Assembly: GCF_027497495.1 (NCBI RefSeq)
Contig: NZ_CP114205.1
Location: 5,704,001 to 5,768,000, forward strand
Direction of reading: 5' to 3'
From: Streptomyces tubercidicus
Lineage (GTDB): Bacteria; Actinomycetota; Actinomycetes; Streptomycetales; Streptomycetaceae
Length of the DNA stretch: 64,000 bases
The notes under the pieces were generated by a model. The model searched no databases and was not told where the DNA came from. It saw nothing but the letters and a program-made list of their open reading frames with translations. Of this stretch, positions 1 to 8,441 are shown piece after piece. A program made the translations under genes and the position numbers. Within the stretch, counting starts at the first letter, position 1, and every line of letters begins with the position of its first letter.

Positions 1-617
1 GTCGGGAACTCCCAGAAGTCCGGCATCAGCCGCGGGTGCGGGTAGCTGGACAGCCCGTCGGGAGCCTTGGACTTCTCCTGGCGGAAGGCGTCGAGCTGGT
101 TCTCGGTCAGCCGGTCCAGGAGGTACGCGCGGGCGTAGACACCGGGCGAGGCATGGCCCTGGAAGAAGATCTGGTCGCCGCCGTCACCCTGGTCCTTGCC
201 CCGGAAGAAGTGGTTGAAGCCCACGTCGTAGAGGGAGGCGGAGGAGGCGAAGGTGGCGATATGGCCGCCGACGCCGATGCCCGGACGCTGGGCGCGCGAG
301 ACCATCACGGCCGCGTTCCACCGGGTCGCGTTCAGGACCTTGCGCTCGATCTCCTCGTTACCCGGGAAGAACGGCTCGTCCTTGGTCGCGATGGTGTTCA
401 CGTAGTCCGTGCTGCGCATCTCGGGCACGGCCACACGCTTCTCGCGGGCGCGCTCGATCAGGCGGAGCATGAGGTAGCGGGCACGTTCCCGGCCTCGCTC
501 GTCGACGGCCGCGTCGAGCGAGTCGAGCCATTCCTGGGTTTCTTCGGGATCGAAGTCCGGGACCTGGCTGGGAAGGCCGCCAATGATGATCGGGTTTCGA
601 TCGGATCCGGAAGCCAC
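1..617 (-). CDS. aceE: Pyruvate dehydrogenase E1 component, homodimeric type (5' part)
   Basis: Only the first ~205 codons are in the window; the gene runs off the left edge. The thiamine-diphosphate-dependent E1 decarboxylates pyruvate for the pyruvate dehydrogenase complex in the cytosol. The visible part carries the N-terminal signature of AceE: the PEETQEWLDSLDAAVDERG stretch, then FFPGNEEIERK, and a GVGGHIATFASSASLYDVGF block followed by NHFFRG, the start of the thiamine-binding region. The start is the GTG at 615-617, preceded by GAAGGA about 7 nt upstream. The gene is divergent from the DUF3052 gene at 1133. The 515-nt gap between them has no convincing gene and holds the promoters plus a palindrome at 751-765. 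The family is certain; the isozyme is not. Confidence 0.93.
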   Translation of the reverse strand, partial: MASGSDRNPIIIGGLPSQVPDFDPEETQEWLDSLDAAVDERGRERARYLMLRLIERAREKRVAVPEMRSTDYVNTIATKDEPFFPGNEEIERKVLNATRWNAAVMVSRAQRPGIGVGGHIATFASSASLYDVGFNHFFRGKDQGDGGDQIFFQGHASPGVYARAYLLDRLTENQLDAFRQEKSKAPDGLSSYPHPRLMPDFWEFP

Positions 618-750
618 GCTGTTCCTTCGTGTTCGGTTCGTGTCGTGCCCCGCAAGGGATTGCTGCTGTGCACGGACGAATGCTGTCTCTGCCTTGGTGT
701 CGCGCCGTCTTCCATCGTGTACCGAGCCACAGGGATACGTCACCTCTACC

Positions 751-765
751 GATGGGTAACCCATC
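751..765. promoter_or_regulatory. 15-nt palindrome in the aceE/DUF3052 divergent region
   Basis: GATGGGT-A-ACCCATC is a perfect 7-bp inverted repeat with one central base. It lies about 135 nt upstream of the aceE start, in a non-coding gap. The symmetry and site suggest an operator for aceE. No regulator can be named, and the rest of the 618-1132 gap shows nothing else convincing. Confidence 0.4.
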
Positions 766-1132
766 CGTAGAGAGAGGGCGCTGAAAAGGCCGATTTCTCG
801 GGTCGGCCAAATCGCAACCATACGCCCATGTCGAAAGTCCTTCGCGTACGGACGTGCGGACCCCGAAATCAGGTCCACGCGCCGCGGCCGCCCCCCGAAG
901 GGACCAGTCTCGCGCGAGTACCCGATAAACCCTGCAGAAAGCTGTGGCGTGAATCACTTCGGCCTGTCCTACTGGGGTCGTGGTTGCGGCGAGACGCCTC
1001 CAAACGTCACCGTTTCGGCGGTCTGAACCGCCGGGTACTTGCGCGATCCGCCCGGCCCGTGTGGACTACGCCCAATGCTCCGCGCACGCGCGGGGTCCCC
1101 GAGCATTTCCGAAACATGACAGGAGGCAATCC

Positions 1133-1564
1133 GTGAGCGCGACCGCGGACCACGCGGAGGAGCGGACCAACCCTGCCGCCAGGCTGGGGTTCGAGCCCGG
1201 ACAGGTGGTCCAGGAGATCGGTTACGACGACGACGTCGATCAGGATCTCCGCGAAGGCATTGAGACCGTGATCGGCCAGGATCTCGTCGACGAGGACTAC
1301 GACGACGTCTGTGACGTCGTGGTGCTGTGGTTCCGCGACGAGGACGGCGACCTCACGGACGCGCTGGTGGACGCCATCGGCCTGATCGACGAGGGCGGGC
1401 AGATCTGGCTGCTGACCCCGAAGACCGGCCGTGAGGGCTACGTCGAGCCGAGCGACATCAATGAGGCCGCGCAGACCGCGGGTCTGTCCCAGACCAAGAG
1501 CATCAACGCGGCCAAGGACTGGACCGGCAGCCGCCTGGTCACCCCCAAGTCCGGCAAGCGCTGA
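1133..1564 (+). CDS. DUF3052 family protein
   Basis: A 143-residue acidic cytosolic protein of the DUF3052 family, found next to aceE in actinomycetes. The sequence begins with a short variable segment, then GFEPGQVVQEIGYDDDVD. A conserved core follows with VVLWFRDEDGDLTDALVDA and a C-terminal segment ending in TGSRLVTPKSGKR. No catalytic motif or membrane segment is visible, and the function is unknown. The GTG start is chosen because AGGAGG at 1121-1126 sits 6 nt upstream. An intrinsic terminator follows at 1588-1625, so the gene is probably monocistronic. The divergent partner is aceE. Confidence 0.9.
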   Translation: MSATADHAEERTNPAARLGFEPGQVVQEIGYDDDVDQDLREGIETVIGQDLVDEDYDDVCDVVVLWFRDEDGDLTDALVDAIGLIDEGGQIWLLTPKTGREGYVEPSDINEAAQTAGLSQTKSINAAKDWTGSRLVTPKSGKR

Positions 1565-1587
1565 GCCGCACCGACCCGACGTTCGCC

Positions 1588-1625
1588 GCCGAGCCCCCTC
1601 CGCCCTGTTCCGGAGGGGGCTCGGC
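1588..1625 (+). terminator. Intrinsic terminator after the DUF3052 gene
   Basis: A 15-bp perfect stem, GCCGAGCCCCCTCCG pairing with CGGAGGGGGCTCGGC around an 8-nt loop, begins 24 nt after the stop codon. No long U-run follows, which is usual for Streptomyces terminators. Confidence 0.75.
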
Positions 1626-1711
1626 CCTGTTCAGGAGGGGTTCCCCGGGCGTGCACACCGGCGCGTAGGGTTGGGCGCGTCCTGTTGAGAGTGAGCGGAA
1701 GGGAAGCACCC

Positions 1712-2170
1712 ATGGCGATCGAGGTCGGCACGAAGGCTCCGGATTTCGAGCTGAAGAACCAGCACGGCGAGCTGGTCAAGCTCTCCGACTTCCGCGGTGA
1801 GAAGGCCGTTGTCCTCCTCTTCTACCCCTTCGCCTTCACCGGTGTGTGCACCGGCGAGCTCTGCGCGCTCCGTGACGAGCTGCCGAAGTTCGTCAACGAC
1901 GACGTCCAGCTGCTGGCCGTCTCCAACGACTCCCCGTTCTCGCTGCGCGTCTTCGCCGAGCAGGAGGGTCTGGAGTACCCGCTGCTGTCGGACTTCTGGC
2001 CGCACGGCGAGGCCTCGCGGGCGTACGGCGTCTTCGACGAGGAGAAGGGCTGCGCGGTGCGCGGCACGTTCATCATCGACAAGGAGGGCGTGGTGCGCTG
2101 GACGGTCGTCAACGGCCTGCCCGACGCCCGCGACCTGAACGACTACGTCAAGGCGCTCGGCACCCTCTGA
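1712..2170 (+). CDS. Peroxiredoxin (AhpC/TSA, AhpE-like)
   Basis: A 152-residue cytosolic thiol peroxidase that reduces hydrogen peroxide, organic peroxides or peroxynitrite. The thioredoxin fold and the peroxidatic signature PFAFTGVCTGELC are visible. Cys46 fits the PxxxTxxC active site and Cys51 is a second nearby cysteine. A later SDFWPHGEASRAYGVFDE segment and the TFIIDKEGVVRW strand match the AhpE/1-Cys group. The ATG start is used because it gives the usual family length; a GGAAGGGAAG purine stretch lies just upstream. The gene sits between the DUF3052 gene and the terD pair, consistent with a general oxidative-stress neighbourhood. The exact electron donor cannot be read from the sequence. 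Confidence 0.93.
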   Translation: MAIEVGTKAPDFELKNQHGELVKLSDFRGEKAVVLLFYPFAFTGVCTGELCALRDELPKFVNDDVQLLAVSNDSPFSLRVFAEQEGLEYPLLSDFWPHGEASRAYGVFDEEKGCAVRGTFIIDKEGVVRWTVVNGLPDARDLNDYVKALGTL

Positions 2171-2249
2171 GCCGGCGCGCGCTCCCAGGCATCGCTGCGC
2201 CCACCGGGCAGACATCCGCATGATCCAGGTGCGATATCTGCAATCGGTG

Positions 2250-2276
2250 GGAACCGGTCACTAGGATCAATTCGTT
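2250..2276 (+). promoter_or_regulatory. ECF-sigma-like promoter upstream of the first terD
   Basis: GGAACC at 2250-2255 is followed by a 17-nt spacer and CGTT at 2273-2276, about 57 nt before the terD start. This resembles GGAAC/T-type -35 boxes and CGT- or GTT-containing -10 boxes of stress ECF sigma factors. A similar arrangement occurs at 7125-7151. Assignment to a particular sigma factor is inference. Confidence 0.4.
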
Positions 2277-2333
2277 GATCCGATGCCATGCACGATGGGG
2301 GCGCAGGTACCCCTCGAATCTATGGGAGGACTC

Positions 2334-2909
2334 GTGGGAGTCAGCCTCAGCAAGGGCGGCAACGTCTCGCTGACGAAGGAAGCCCCCAACCTGACCGCCG
2401 TCATCGTCGGTCTGGGCTGGGACGCGCGTACCACCACCGGTACGGACTTCGACCTGGACGCCAGCGCCCTGCTGACGAACGACCAGGGCAAGGTGGGCAA
2501 CGACCAGAACTTCGTGTTCTTCAACAACCTGAAGAGCCCGGACGGTTCGGTCGAGCACACCGGTGACAACATCACCGGTGAGGGCGAAGGCGACGACGAG
2601 CAGATCAAGGTGAATCTGGCCGCGGTGCCGGCCGATGTATCCAAGATCGTCTTCCCGGTGTCGATCTACGACGCCGAGACCCGCCAGCAGAGCTTCGGCC
2701 AGGTCCGTAACGCCTTCATCCGCGTGGTCAACCAGGCCGACAACAATGAGCTGGCGCGCTACGACCTGAGCGAGGACGCCTCGACGGAGACCGCCATGGT
2801 CTTCGGCGAGCTGTACCGCAACGGCGCGGAGTGGAAGTTCCGGGCCATCGGCCAGGGCTACGCCTCGGGCCTGCGCGGCATCGCGCAGGACTTCGGCGTC
2901 AACGTCTGA
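2334..2909 (+). CDS. terD: TerD family stress/tellurium resistance protein 1
   Basis: A 191-residue cytosolic TerD-domain protein. The family binds calcium and takes part in tellurite, phage and metal stress responses at the inner membrane surface. Visible hallmarks are KGGNVSL near the N-terminus, GLGWDAR, the acidic DFDLDASALL motif, NNLKSPDGSVEHTGDN followed by GEGEGDDE, and the C-terminal AIGQGYASGLRGIAQDFGV. The GTG start follows GGGAGGA at 2324-2330. The next gene is a close paralogue, judged by eye to share about three quarters of positions. An ECF-like promoter candidate lies upstream. The product probably acts with the DUF475 and other Ter proteins in this island. Confidence 0.95.
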   Translation: MGVSLSKGGNVSLTKEAPNLTAVIVGLGWDARTTTGTDFDLDASALLTNDQGKVGNDQNFVFFNNLKSPDGSVEHTGDNITGEGEGDDEQIKVNLAAVPADVSKIVFPVSIYDAETRQQSFGQVRNAFIRVVNQADNNELARYDLSEDASTETAMVFGELYRNGAEWKFRAIGQGYASGLRGIAQDFGVNV

Positions 2910-3098
2910 CCGGCCGGACCGAGGTCCGACCGTCGGCGTCCGGCCGTGCGGCGCTGCCGTAGTGGCGGCCCGAGCCAAGCACGACCGCGTCCGGCGTCGT
3001 ACGTCCCCGTCCGGGGAGTGCGGCGCCGGACGCGCTTGAACGAGGGTTGCGGGCCGTCCGCCGGGCGGACCGCACCGACACCGGGGAGGAAGCGAACG

Positions 3099-3674
3099 AT
3101 GAGCGTCACGCTTGCCAAGGGGGGCAATGTCTCCCTGTCCAAGGCCGCTCCGAATCTCACACAGATCATGGTCGGCCTCGGCTGGGACGCGCGGTCCACG
3201 ACCGGCGCGCCCTTCGATCTGGACGCCAGCGCGTTGCTGTGCCAGTCGGGCCGGGTGCTGGGGGACGAGTACTTCGTCTTCTACAACAACCTCAAAAGTC
3301 CCGAGGGCTCCGTCGAGCACACCGGGGACAACCTCACCGGCGAGGGTGAGGGCGACGACGAGTCGGTCCTGGTGGATCTTTCCCAGGTACCCGAGCAGGT
3401 CGACAAGATCGTCTTTCCGGTCTCGATCCATGACGCCGATCTGCGCGGCCAAAGCTTCGGACAGGTCAGCAACGCGTTTATCCGCATCGTCAATCAGGCC
3501 GACGGCAGCGAACTCGCCCGCTACGACCTCAGCGAGGACGCCTCGACGGAGACCGCGATGATCTTCGGCGAGGTGTATCGCTACCAGGGCGAATGGAAGT
3601 TCCGGGCAGTCGGGCAGGGGTACGCGTCGGGTCTCCGGGGCATCGCTCTAGACTTCGGGGTCAACGTTTCGTAA
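3099..3674 (+). CDS. terD: TerD family stress/tellurium resistance protein 2
   Basis: The second TerD paralogue, also 191 residues. It keeps KGGNVSLSKAAPNL, GLGWDAR, the acidic FDLDASALL motif, NNLKSPEGSVEHTGDN with GEGEGDDE, and the C-terminal AVGQGYASGLRGIALDFGV. Replacement of TNDQGKVG by CQSGRVLG after the acidic loop is the clearest difference from its neighbour. The ATG start is supported by GGGGAGGA at 3083-3090. A 189-nt gap separates it from the first copy, so it may have its own promoter. The DUF475 gene follows 53 nt downstream and may be cotranscribed. Tandem duplication is the simplest origin. Confidence 0.95.
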   Translation: MSVTLAKGGNVSLSKAAPNLTQIMVGLGWDARSTTGAPFDLDASALLCQSGRVLGDEYFVFYNNLKSPEGSVEHTGDNLTGEGEGDDESVLVDLSQVPEQVDKIVFPVSIHDADLRGQSFGQVSNAFIRIVNQADGSELARYDLSEDASTETAMIFGEVYRYQGEWKFRAVGQGYASGLRGIALDFGVNVS

Positions 3675-3727
3675 AGCGCCGCGCGCTGCGCGCGGGGGAC
3701 CCCATACAGCGAGGGATTGGGTAGGCA

Positions 3728-4855
3728 GTGCTCCTGAAAACCTTTGGCTGGTCGTTCGCCGCCACGGCGGCCGGCCTCGCCTTGGCGGGCGTGCTTTGGG
3801 GGTGGCAGGGGCTGGCGATTGTCGGGATCCTGTCCATCCTGGAGATCTCGCTCTCGTTCGACAACGCCGTCATCAACGCAGGCATTCTGCGCAAGATGAA
3901 CCCCTTCTGGCAGAAGATCTTCCTTACGCTCGGCATCCTCATCGCCGTGTTCGGCATGCGACTGGTGTTCCCGGTCGTCATTGTCGCGATCACCGCGAAG
4001 CTGGGGCCGATCGAGGCGGTCAATCTCGCCATCAATGACAAGGCGCAATACGAGGAACTGGTCACCAGCGCCCATCCGGCCATCGCGGCCTTCGGCGGGA
4101 TCTTCCTGCTGATGATCTTCCTCGACTTCATATTCGAGGAGCGCGATTACAAGTGGCTGTCCTGGATCGAAAAGCCCATGGCCAAGATGGGCAAGCTGGA
4201 CACCCTGTCGATCATCATCGCGCTGGTCGCCCTGCTGGTGAGTGCGATGACGGTGGCCACCAGCGTCGCGCACGGCGGCGGTGACAAGAGCGCCACGGTG
4301 CTGCTGTCCGGTGTCGCGGGCCTCATCACGTACCTCGTCGTCGCCGGTATCTCCGGCTACTTCGAAGGCAAGCTGGAGGACGAGGACGAGGCAGCCGAGG
4401 AGGCCGCGGAGGCGCGCGCCGCGAAGGGCAACGGCTCGGCCGTCGGCCTGGCCGGCAAGGCCGCGTTCTTCATGTTCCTCTACCTTGAGGTCATCGACGC
4501 GTCCTTCTCCTTCGACGGCGTCATCAGTGCCTTCGCCATCACCAACGACATCTTCATGATGGCGCTGGGTCTGGGTATCGGCGCCATGTACATCCGGTCG
4601 CTGACGGTCTTCCTGGTCCGCAAGGGAACCCTGGACGACTACGTCTACCTGGAGCACGGCGCCCACTACGCGATCGGCGCGCTGGCCGTCATCCTGCTCA
4701 TCACGATCAAGTACGAGATCCCCGAGGTCGTCACCGGCCTCGTCGGCGTCGTGCTGATCGCCCTCTCGTTCGCCTCTTCCGTGGTCCGGAACCGGCGTGA
4801 GGGCAGCTCGGGAGACGCATCGGGCGAGAAGCCGGAAGTCACGTCCGGAGTGTGA
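3728..4855 (+). CDS. DUF475/TerC-superfamily integral membrane protein
   Basis: A 375-residue polytopic membrane protein of the DUF475 family, related to TerC. The TerC-like acidic transmembrane motif LSFDNAVINAG occurs near residues 42-52, and a second copy, SFSFDGVISAFAIT, near residues 260-273. These paired Asp-containing helices are typical of TerC-type metal exporters. About eight hydrophobic segments are apparent. An acidic cytosolic loop, EGKLEDEDEAAEEAAEAR, separates the halves, and the C-terminus is a short polar tail. The GTG start follows the second terD by 53 nt. The context suggests a membrane anchor or metal-handling partner for the TerD proteins; that role is inferred. Confidence 0.9.
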   Translation: MLLKTFGWSFAATAAGLALAGVLWGWQGLAIVGILSILEISLSFDNAVINAGILRKMNPFWQKIFLTLGILIAVFGMRLVFPVVIVAITAKLGPIEAVNLAINDKAQYEELVTSAHPAIAAFGGIFLLMIFLDFIFEERDYKWLSWIEKPMAKMGKLDTLSIIIALVALLVSAMTVATSVAHGGGDKSATVLLSGVAGLITYLVVAGISGYFEGKLEDEDEAAEEAAEARAAKGNGSAVGLAGKAAFFMFLYLEVIDASFSFDGVISAFAITNDIFMMALGLGIGAMYIRSLTVFLVRKGTLDDYVYLEHGAHYAIGALAVILLITIKYEIPEVVTGLVGVVLIALSFASSVVRNRREGSSGDASGEKPEVTSGV

Positions 4856-4945
4856 CGCGGCGCTGATTGAGGAACGCTCTCTGCGGGGCGGCCCTGAGGT
4901 GCAGACCTCGGGCCGCCCCGTCGTCATTGGGGCCGAAGCGATGGG

Positions 4946-5698
4946 GTGGGCAAGGTGTCGTTCCTGGGGAATCTGTGGCGCGGTGGCGCGCAGAAGTTTG
5001 ATTTCGACAGCGGTGGCGCTTCGTATGTCGTCGAGCTGACGAAGCGGAATCCGGTCGTCTCGCTGACGAAGCAGGGGGCCGCCAGCGGGCATCTGCGGGT
5101 CAATCTGCACTGGCAGATGCGGACCTCGGACCTTCATGAGCGGGGCGGGCAGCGCAGAGGCGGGCTGCTGCGGAATCCGGGCAAGCTGTTCAGGCCCGAG
5201 GTCGTGCAGGCGCAGGGGCCGGCCGTGGTCAATGTCGACCTGGACCTGGCGTGTCTGTACGAGCTCAAGGACGGCACCAGGGGCGTGGCGCAGCCGCTGG
5301 GCAACTTTCTGGGCGACCTCAACGGGCCGCCCTTCGTCAAGCTCAGCGGTGACGACCGCTTCGGTTCAGGGTCCGGCGAGACGCTCTACATCAACCTGGA
5401 CCACCGCGAAGAGATCAAGCGCATGCTGATCTTCGTGTACATCTACGACGGCACACCGGCCTTCGACCGTACGCATGCGGTCGTGACGCTCTATCCGAGC
5501 AGCGGCCCGCGGGTGGAGGTCAAGCTGGACGAGCGGGCGCCGCAGGCGCGCTCCTGCGCCGTCTTCATGCTGGAGAACGTCAAGGACGAGCTGACGGTGC
5601 GGCGCGAGGTGAAGTACGTCTACGGCTTCCAGGCGGAGCTGGACCGGCTGTACGGCTGGGGGCTCCAGTGGGGGCGGGGCTACAAGACCAAGGTGTGA
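4946..5698 (+). CDS. TerD-superfamily protein (TerA/TerZ-like)
   Basis: A 250-residue cytosolic protein of the TerD superfamily, divergent from the classical TerD copies. It starts GKVSFLGNLWRGGAQKFDF, then has NPVVSLTKQG resembling the TerD N-terminal strand. A core with VNVDLDLACLYELKDGT and KLSGDDRFGSGSGETLYINL retains the acidic and GD-rich calcium-binding pattern. The C-terminus, GYKTKV, lacks the usual TerD tail. Two GTG starts are possible, 4946 and 4955; neither has a strong ribosome site and the longer is given. It follows the DUF475 gene by 90 nt in the same direction, so it may belong to the same transcript. A TerA-like role is inferred. Confidence 0.85.
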   Translation: MGKVSFLGNLWRGGAQKFDFDSGGASYVVELTKRNPVVSLTKQGAASGHLRVNLHWQMRTSDLHERGGQRRGGLLRNPGKLFRPEVVQAQGPAVVNVDLDLACLYELKDGTRGVAQPLGNFLGDLNGPPFVKLSGDDRFGSGSGETLYINLDHREEIKRMLIFVYIYDGTPAFDRTHAVVTLYPSSGPRVEVKLDERAPQARSCAVFMLENVKDELTVRREVKYVYGFQAELDRLYGWGLQWGRGYKTKV

Positions 5699-5841
5699 GC
5701 CGCCCCTGTGCGGCGCGCGGCCTGGGCAGCGCGCCGCCGGGTGGTGTGGCGTCGGGTGGTGCGCCGACAGGTGGTGTGCCGTTGGGCGTTGCGTCGGCGC
5801 CGTTTGTGGTGGCCCTCAGGCGCGGTCCCACAGGATCTCCG

Positions 5842-7005
5842 CTAACGGCGCTGGAACTGCGGTCCCTGGGGCGGCAGGACGAAGGACGGGTCCGGCACAA
5901 AGGGCTGCTGCATCGGGTGGCCGTAGGTCGAGGCAGGATACGGCTGCGGCTGCGGGGCGCCGTACGTGGACGGTGGCTGCTGTGGCGGCTGGTACTGGGG
6001 CGGCGGCCCCGGGTAGCCGTAGGCGGGCTGGACCGGGGGCTGCGTCGGGGGTGGCGGAACGTGCTGCGGGTAGCCGTAGCCGCCGCTCATGGGCGGGGGC
6101 GCCATCGGGGGCGCGGCGGCCGCGGGCGGTGCTGTGGGCGAGGCCGGCTCGGGCGGGGCATCCGCCACATGCTGGGTGACGGCATCGGGGTCCGACGTCG
6201 GATATGTCTGTGCGTCCACCGCGGAGGGCGGGCCCGAGGCCTCCTCCGGCCAGGTACTGGGCGGCGGGGTCGCGGGGGAGCCGGAAGGGCCACCCGCCGC
6301 GCTGGAGGAGGCCGGTGCCGCGGTGGCGGACGGGGTGGCGGAGGTGGACGGGCCGGGCTCGGGTTCCGCGGGTGGTTCGGCGGCCGTCGTGGCCTCCGAG
6401 GCGGGCGACGCCGACACCGGTGCCTCCGAGGCCGGCGGAGCGGAGCGTTCGGAGGCCGCCTCGTTCTCGTCCACCGAGATCCCGAACTCGGTCGCCAGCC
6501 CGACCAGTCCGGTCTCGTACCCCTGCCCCAGCGCCCGGAACTTCCAGGTCTCGGCGCGCCGGTACAACTCCCCGCAGATCAGGGCCGTCTCATCGCCCGT
6601 CTCGGGCTCCACGTCGAAGACCGCGACCGGCTCACCGTCGCTCGCCGCCGCGTCGTACAGCCGGACCTGGAGATCCGTGACGCCCGCGAACGCCCCGCCG
6701 TCCGAGGAAGCGGCCAGCACGACCCGGTCCACCGACGGATCCAGCGCCGCCAGATCCGCCTCGATGGTGTCGGTCAGCTGGTCGGCGAGCCGGGTCTTGG
6801 GCAGATGCCGGACCAGGCCGCTGGGGTGGCGCGGTTGGTTGTAGAAGACGAAGTCCTCGTCGGAGCGCACGCATCCCTCGGGTCCCAGCAGCAGGGCCGA
6901 GGCATCGACATCGGGGACACCGGCGCCGGGCGTCCAGCGCAGGACGGCCCGAACAGCCGTGGCATCGAGGGGTACGTTCGACCCTTTCAGCATCGCGTGC
7001 GTCAT
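5842..7005 (-). CDS. TerD-domain protein with long Pro/Ala/Gln-rich C-terminal tail
   Basis: A 387-residue protein in two parts. Residues 1-180 form a TerD domain: MLKGSNVPLDA, PDVDASALLLG, DEDFVFYNQPRHPSG, and a C-terminal ALGQGYETGLVGLATEFGI. Residues 190-387 are low complexity, first Ser/Ala/Pro/Glu-rich and then dominated by Pro, Tyr and Gln with repeated GYGYP and GYPGPP units. Such tails are typical of scaffold or adhesive regions rather than enzymes. The ATG at 7003-7005 follows GCAGGA by about 7 nt. The gene is divergent from the CitE-like gene and convergent with the gene ending at 5698. It could tether Ter complexes to another surface; the partner is unknown. Confidence 0.9.
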   Translation of the reverse strand: MTHAMLKGSNVPLDATAVRAVLRWTPGAGVPDVDASALLLGPEGCVRSDEDFVFYNQPRHPSGLVRHLPKTRLADQLTDTIEADLAALDPSVDRVVLAASSDGGAFAGVTDLQVRLYDAAASDGEPVAVFDVEPETGDETALICGELYRRAETWKFRALGQGYETGLVGLATEFGISVDENEAASERSAPPASEAPVSASPASEATTAAEPPAEPEPGPSTSATPSATAAPASSSAAGGPSGSPATPPPSTWPEEASGPPSAVDAQTYPTSDPDAVTQHVADAPPEPASPTAPPAAAAPPMAPPPMSGGYGYPQHVPPPPTQPPVQPAYGYPGPPPQYQPPQQPPSTYGAPQPQPYPASTYGHPMQQPFVPDPSFVLPPQGPQFQRR

Positions 7006-7124
7006 GCCGTAATCCTGCCTTCCCTCAGGTCGCAGCGACAACGCGGGGGCCCCGGCAGGGTGCAGGGAGCGCGAGCGCGGACACCTGGGTGCCTCGTGGG
7101 GGTTACGTGTTTTTCATGTACGCG

Positions 7125-7151
7125 GGAACTAACCATGCCCCCACAGACGTA
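7125..7151 (+). promoter_or_regulatory. ECF-sigma-like promoter upstream of the CitE-PRTase-HAD operon
   Basis: GGAACT at 7125-7130 is followed by 17 nt and CGTA at 7148-7151, about 73 nt before the operon's first start codon. The geometry is the same as in the candidate before terD at 2250-2276. Recognition by an ECF sigma factor is inferred from pattern only. Confidence 0.35.
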
Positions 7152-7223
7152 CGATTACCGGCTGGATCCAGACAGCGAGACGCAGCGGGGGTGCCCGGAT
7201 CCCCCAGGCAGACGGGGAGATAT

Positions 7224-8396
7224 ATGCGGCATTTTGGGCATCTTGCGCCCGAGGTTCGGGAGACGCTGTTCCATCAGGAGCCGGTGGAGTTCACCGCCGA
7301 TTCTCCCGCCCGCATGCTCTCGGTCGCCCTGGGGGCCACGCTCTACAGCCCCGCCACCCGTCCGCGCCTCGCCGCCGACGTGCTCAAACAGGCCGGGCGT
7401 GGCGTGATGTCCATGGTGCTGTGCCTGGAGGACTCCATAGGGGACGCGGATGTCGAGGCCGGCGAGGAGAATCTCGTGCGGCAGCTCGGTCTTCTCGACG
7501 AGGCGGCCGCCGCCGGCGCCGACCTCCCGCTGCTGTTCGTCCGCGTCCGCACCCCCGGTCAAATAGCGGACCTGGTGCGCCGGATGGGAACCGCCGTCGA
7601 CAGGCTGTCCGGATTTGTACTTCCCAAATTCACCGAGGAACGTGGCGTCCCGTTCCTTGAGGCGCTCACCACGGCGGAGTCCGTCTGTTCCCGTCGGCTC
7701 TTCGCGATGCCGGTGCTGGAATCTCCGCAGCTGCTGCATCTGGAGAGCCGCGCCGAGACACTGCAGGGCATCGCCAGGACCGTCGACAAATACCGGGACC
7801 GGGTGCTGGCCCTGCGGCTCGGCGTCACGGACTTCTGCTCCGCCTACGGGCTGCGCAGACCGCCCGATATGACGGCATACGACGTCCAGATCGTCGCCTC
7901 CGTGATCGCCGACGTGGTGAATGTGCTCGGACGCGCGGATGGCACGGGCTTCACGGTCACCGGACCGGTATGGGAGTACTTCCGCCTGCATGAGCGGATG
8001 TTCAAGCCACAGCTGCGGCGCAGCCCGTTCCTCGGACGCGCCGAGGACCTGCGGACGGCACTGATCGAGCACGATATGGACGGCCTGCTGCGCGAGATCG
8101 AACTCGACCGCGCGAACGGCCTGCAGGGCAAGACCTGCATCCACCCCTCGCATGTCGCGCCGGTGCACGCGCTCTCGGTGGTCAGCCATGAGGAGTTCAG
8201 CGACGCGGTCGACATCCTGCGGCCCGAACGGGACGACGGCGGGGTGCTGCGCTCCTCGTACACGAACAAGATGAACGAGGTGAAGCCGCATCGCGCCTGG
8301 GCCGAGCGGACCCTGCTGCGGGCCGAGGCGTTCGGGGTCGCCCGCGAGGGCGTCGGTTTCGTGGAGCTGCTGACGGCGAGTGTGCCGCAGACCTGA
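7224..8396 (+). CDS. HpcH/HpaI aldolase/citrate lyase (CitE-like) family enzyme of the Ter module
   Basis: A 390-residue enzyme related to citrate lyase beta subunit and malyl-CoA lyase. These TIM-barrel lyases cleave or condense acyl-CoA or keto acid substrates with a divalent metal. Visible elements are the LCLEDSIGDADVE segment with acidic metal ligands, LFVRVRTPGQI, PVLESPQLLHL, and GLQGKTCIHPSHV, the KTCIHP motif typical of the family. The ATG follows GGGGAG at 7214-7219. It is the first gene of a three-gene operon with the PRTase fusion 45 nt after its stop (6 nt if the alternative GTG at 8403 is used) and a HAD enzyme. This combination is the biosynthetic module described for Ter stress systems by comparative genomics. 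Its real substrate is unknown. Confidence 0.88.
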   Translation: MRHFGHLAPEVRETLFHQEPVEFTADSPARMLSVALGATLYSPATRPRLAADVLKQAGRGVMSMVLCLEDSIGDADVEAGEENLVRQLGLLDEAAAAGADLPLLFVRVRTPGQIADLVRRMGTAVDRLSGFVLPKFTEERGVPFLEALTTAESVCSRRLFAMPVLESPQLLHLESRAETLQGIARTVDKYRDRVLALRLGVTDFCSAYGLRRPPDMTAYDVQIVASVIADVVNVLGRADGTGFTVTGPVWEYFRLHERMFKPQLRRSPFLGRAEDLRTALIEHDMDGLLREIELDRANGLQGKTCIHPSHVAPVHALSVVSHEEFSDAVDILRPERDDGGVLRSSYTNKMNEVKPHRAWAERTLLRAEAFGVAREGVGFVELLTASVPQT

Positions 8397-8441
8397 TCTG
8401 CGGTGATCGATATGAACGGTACGACGGAGGAGACGGAACGC

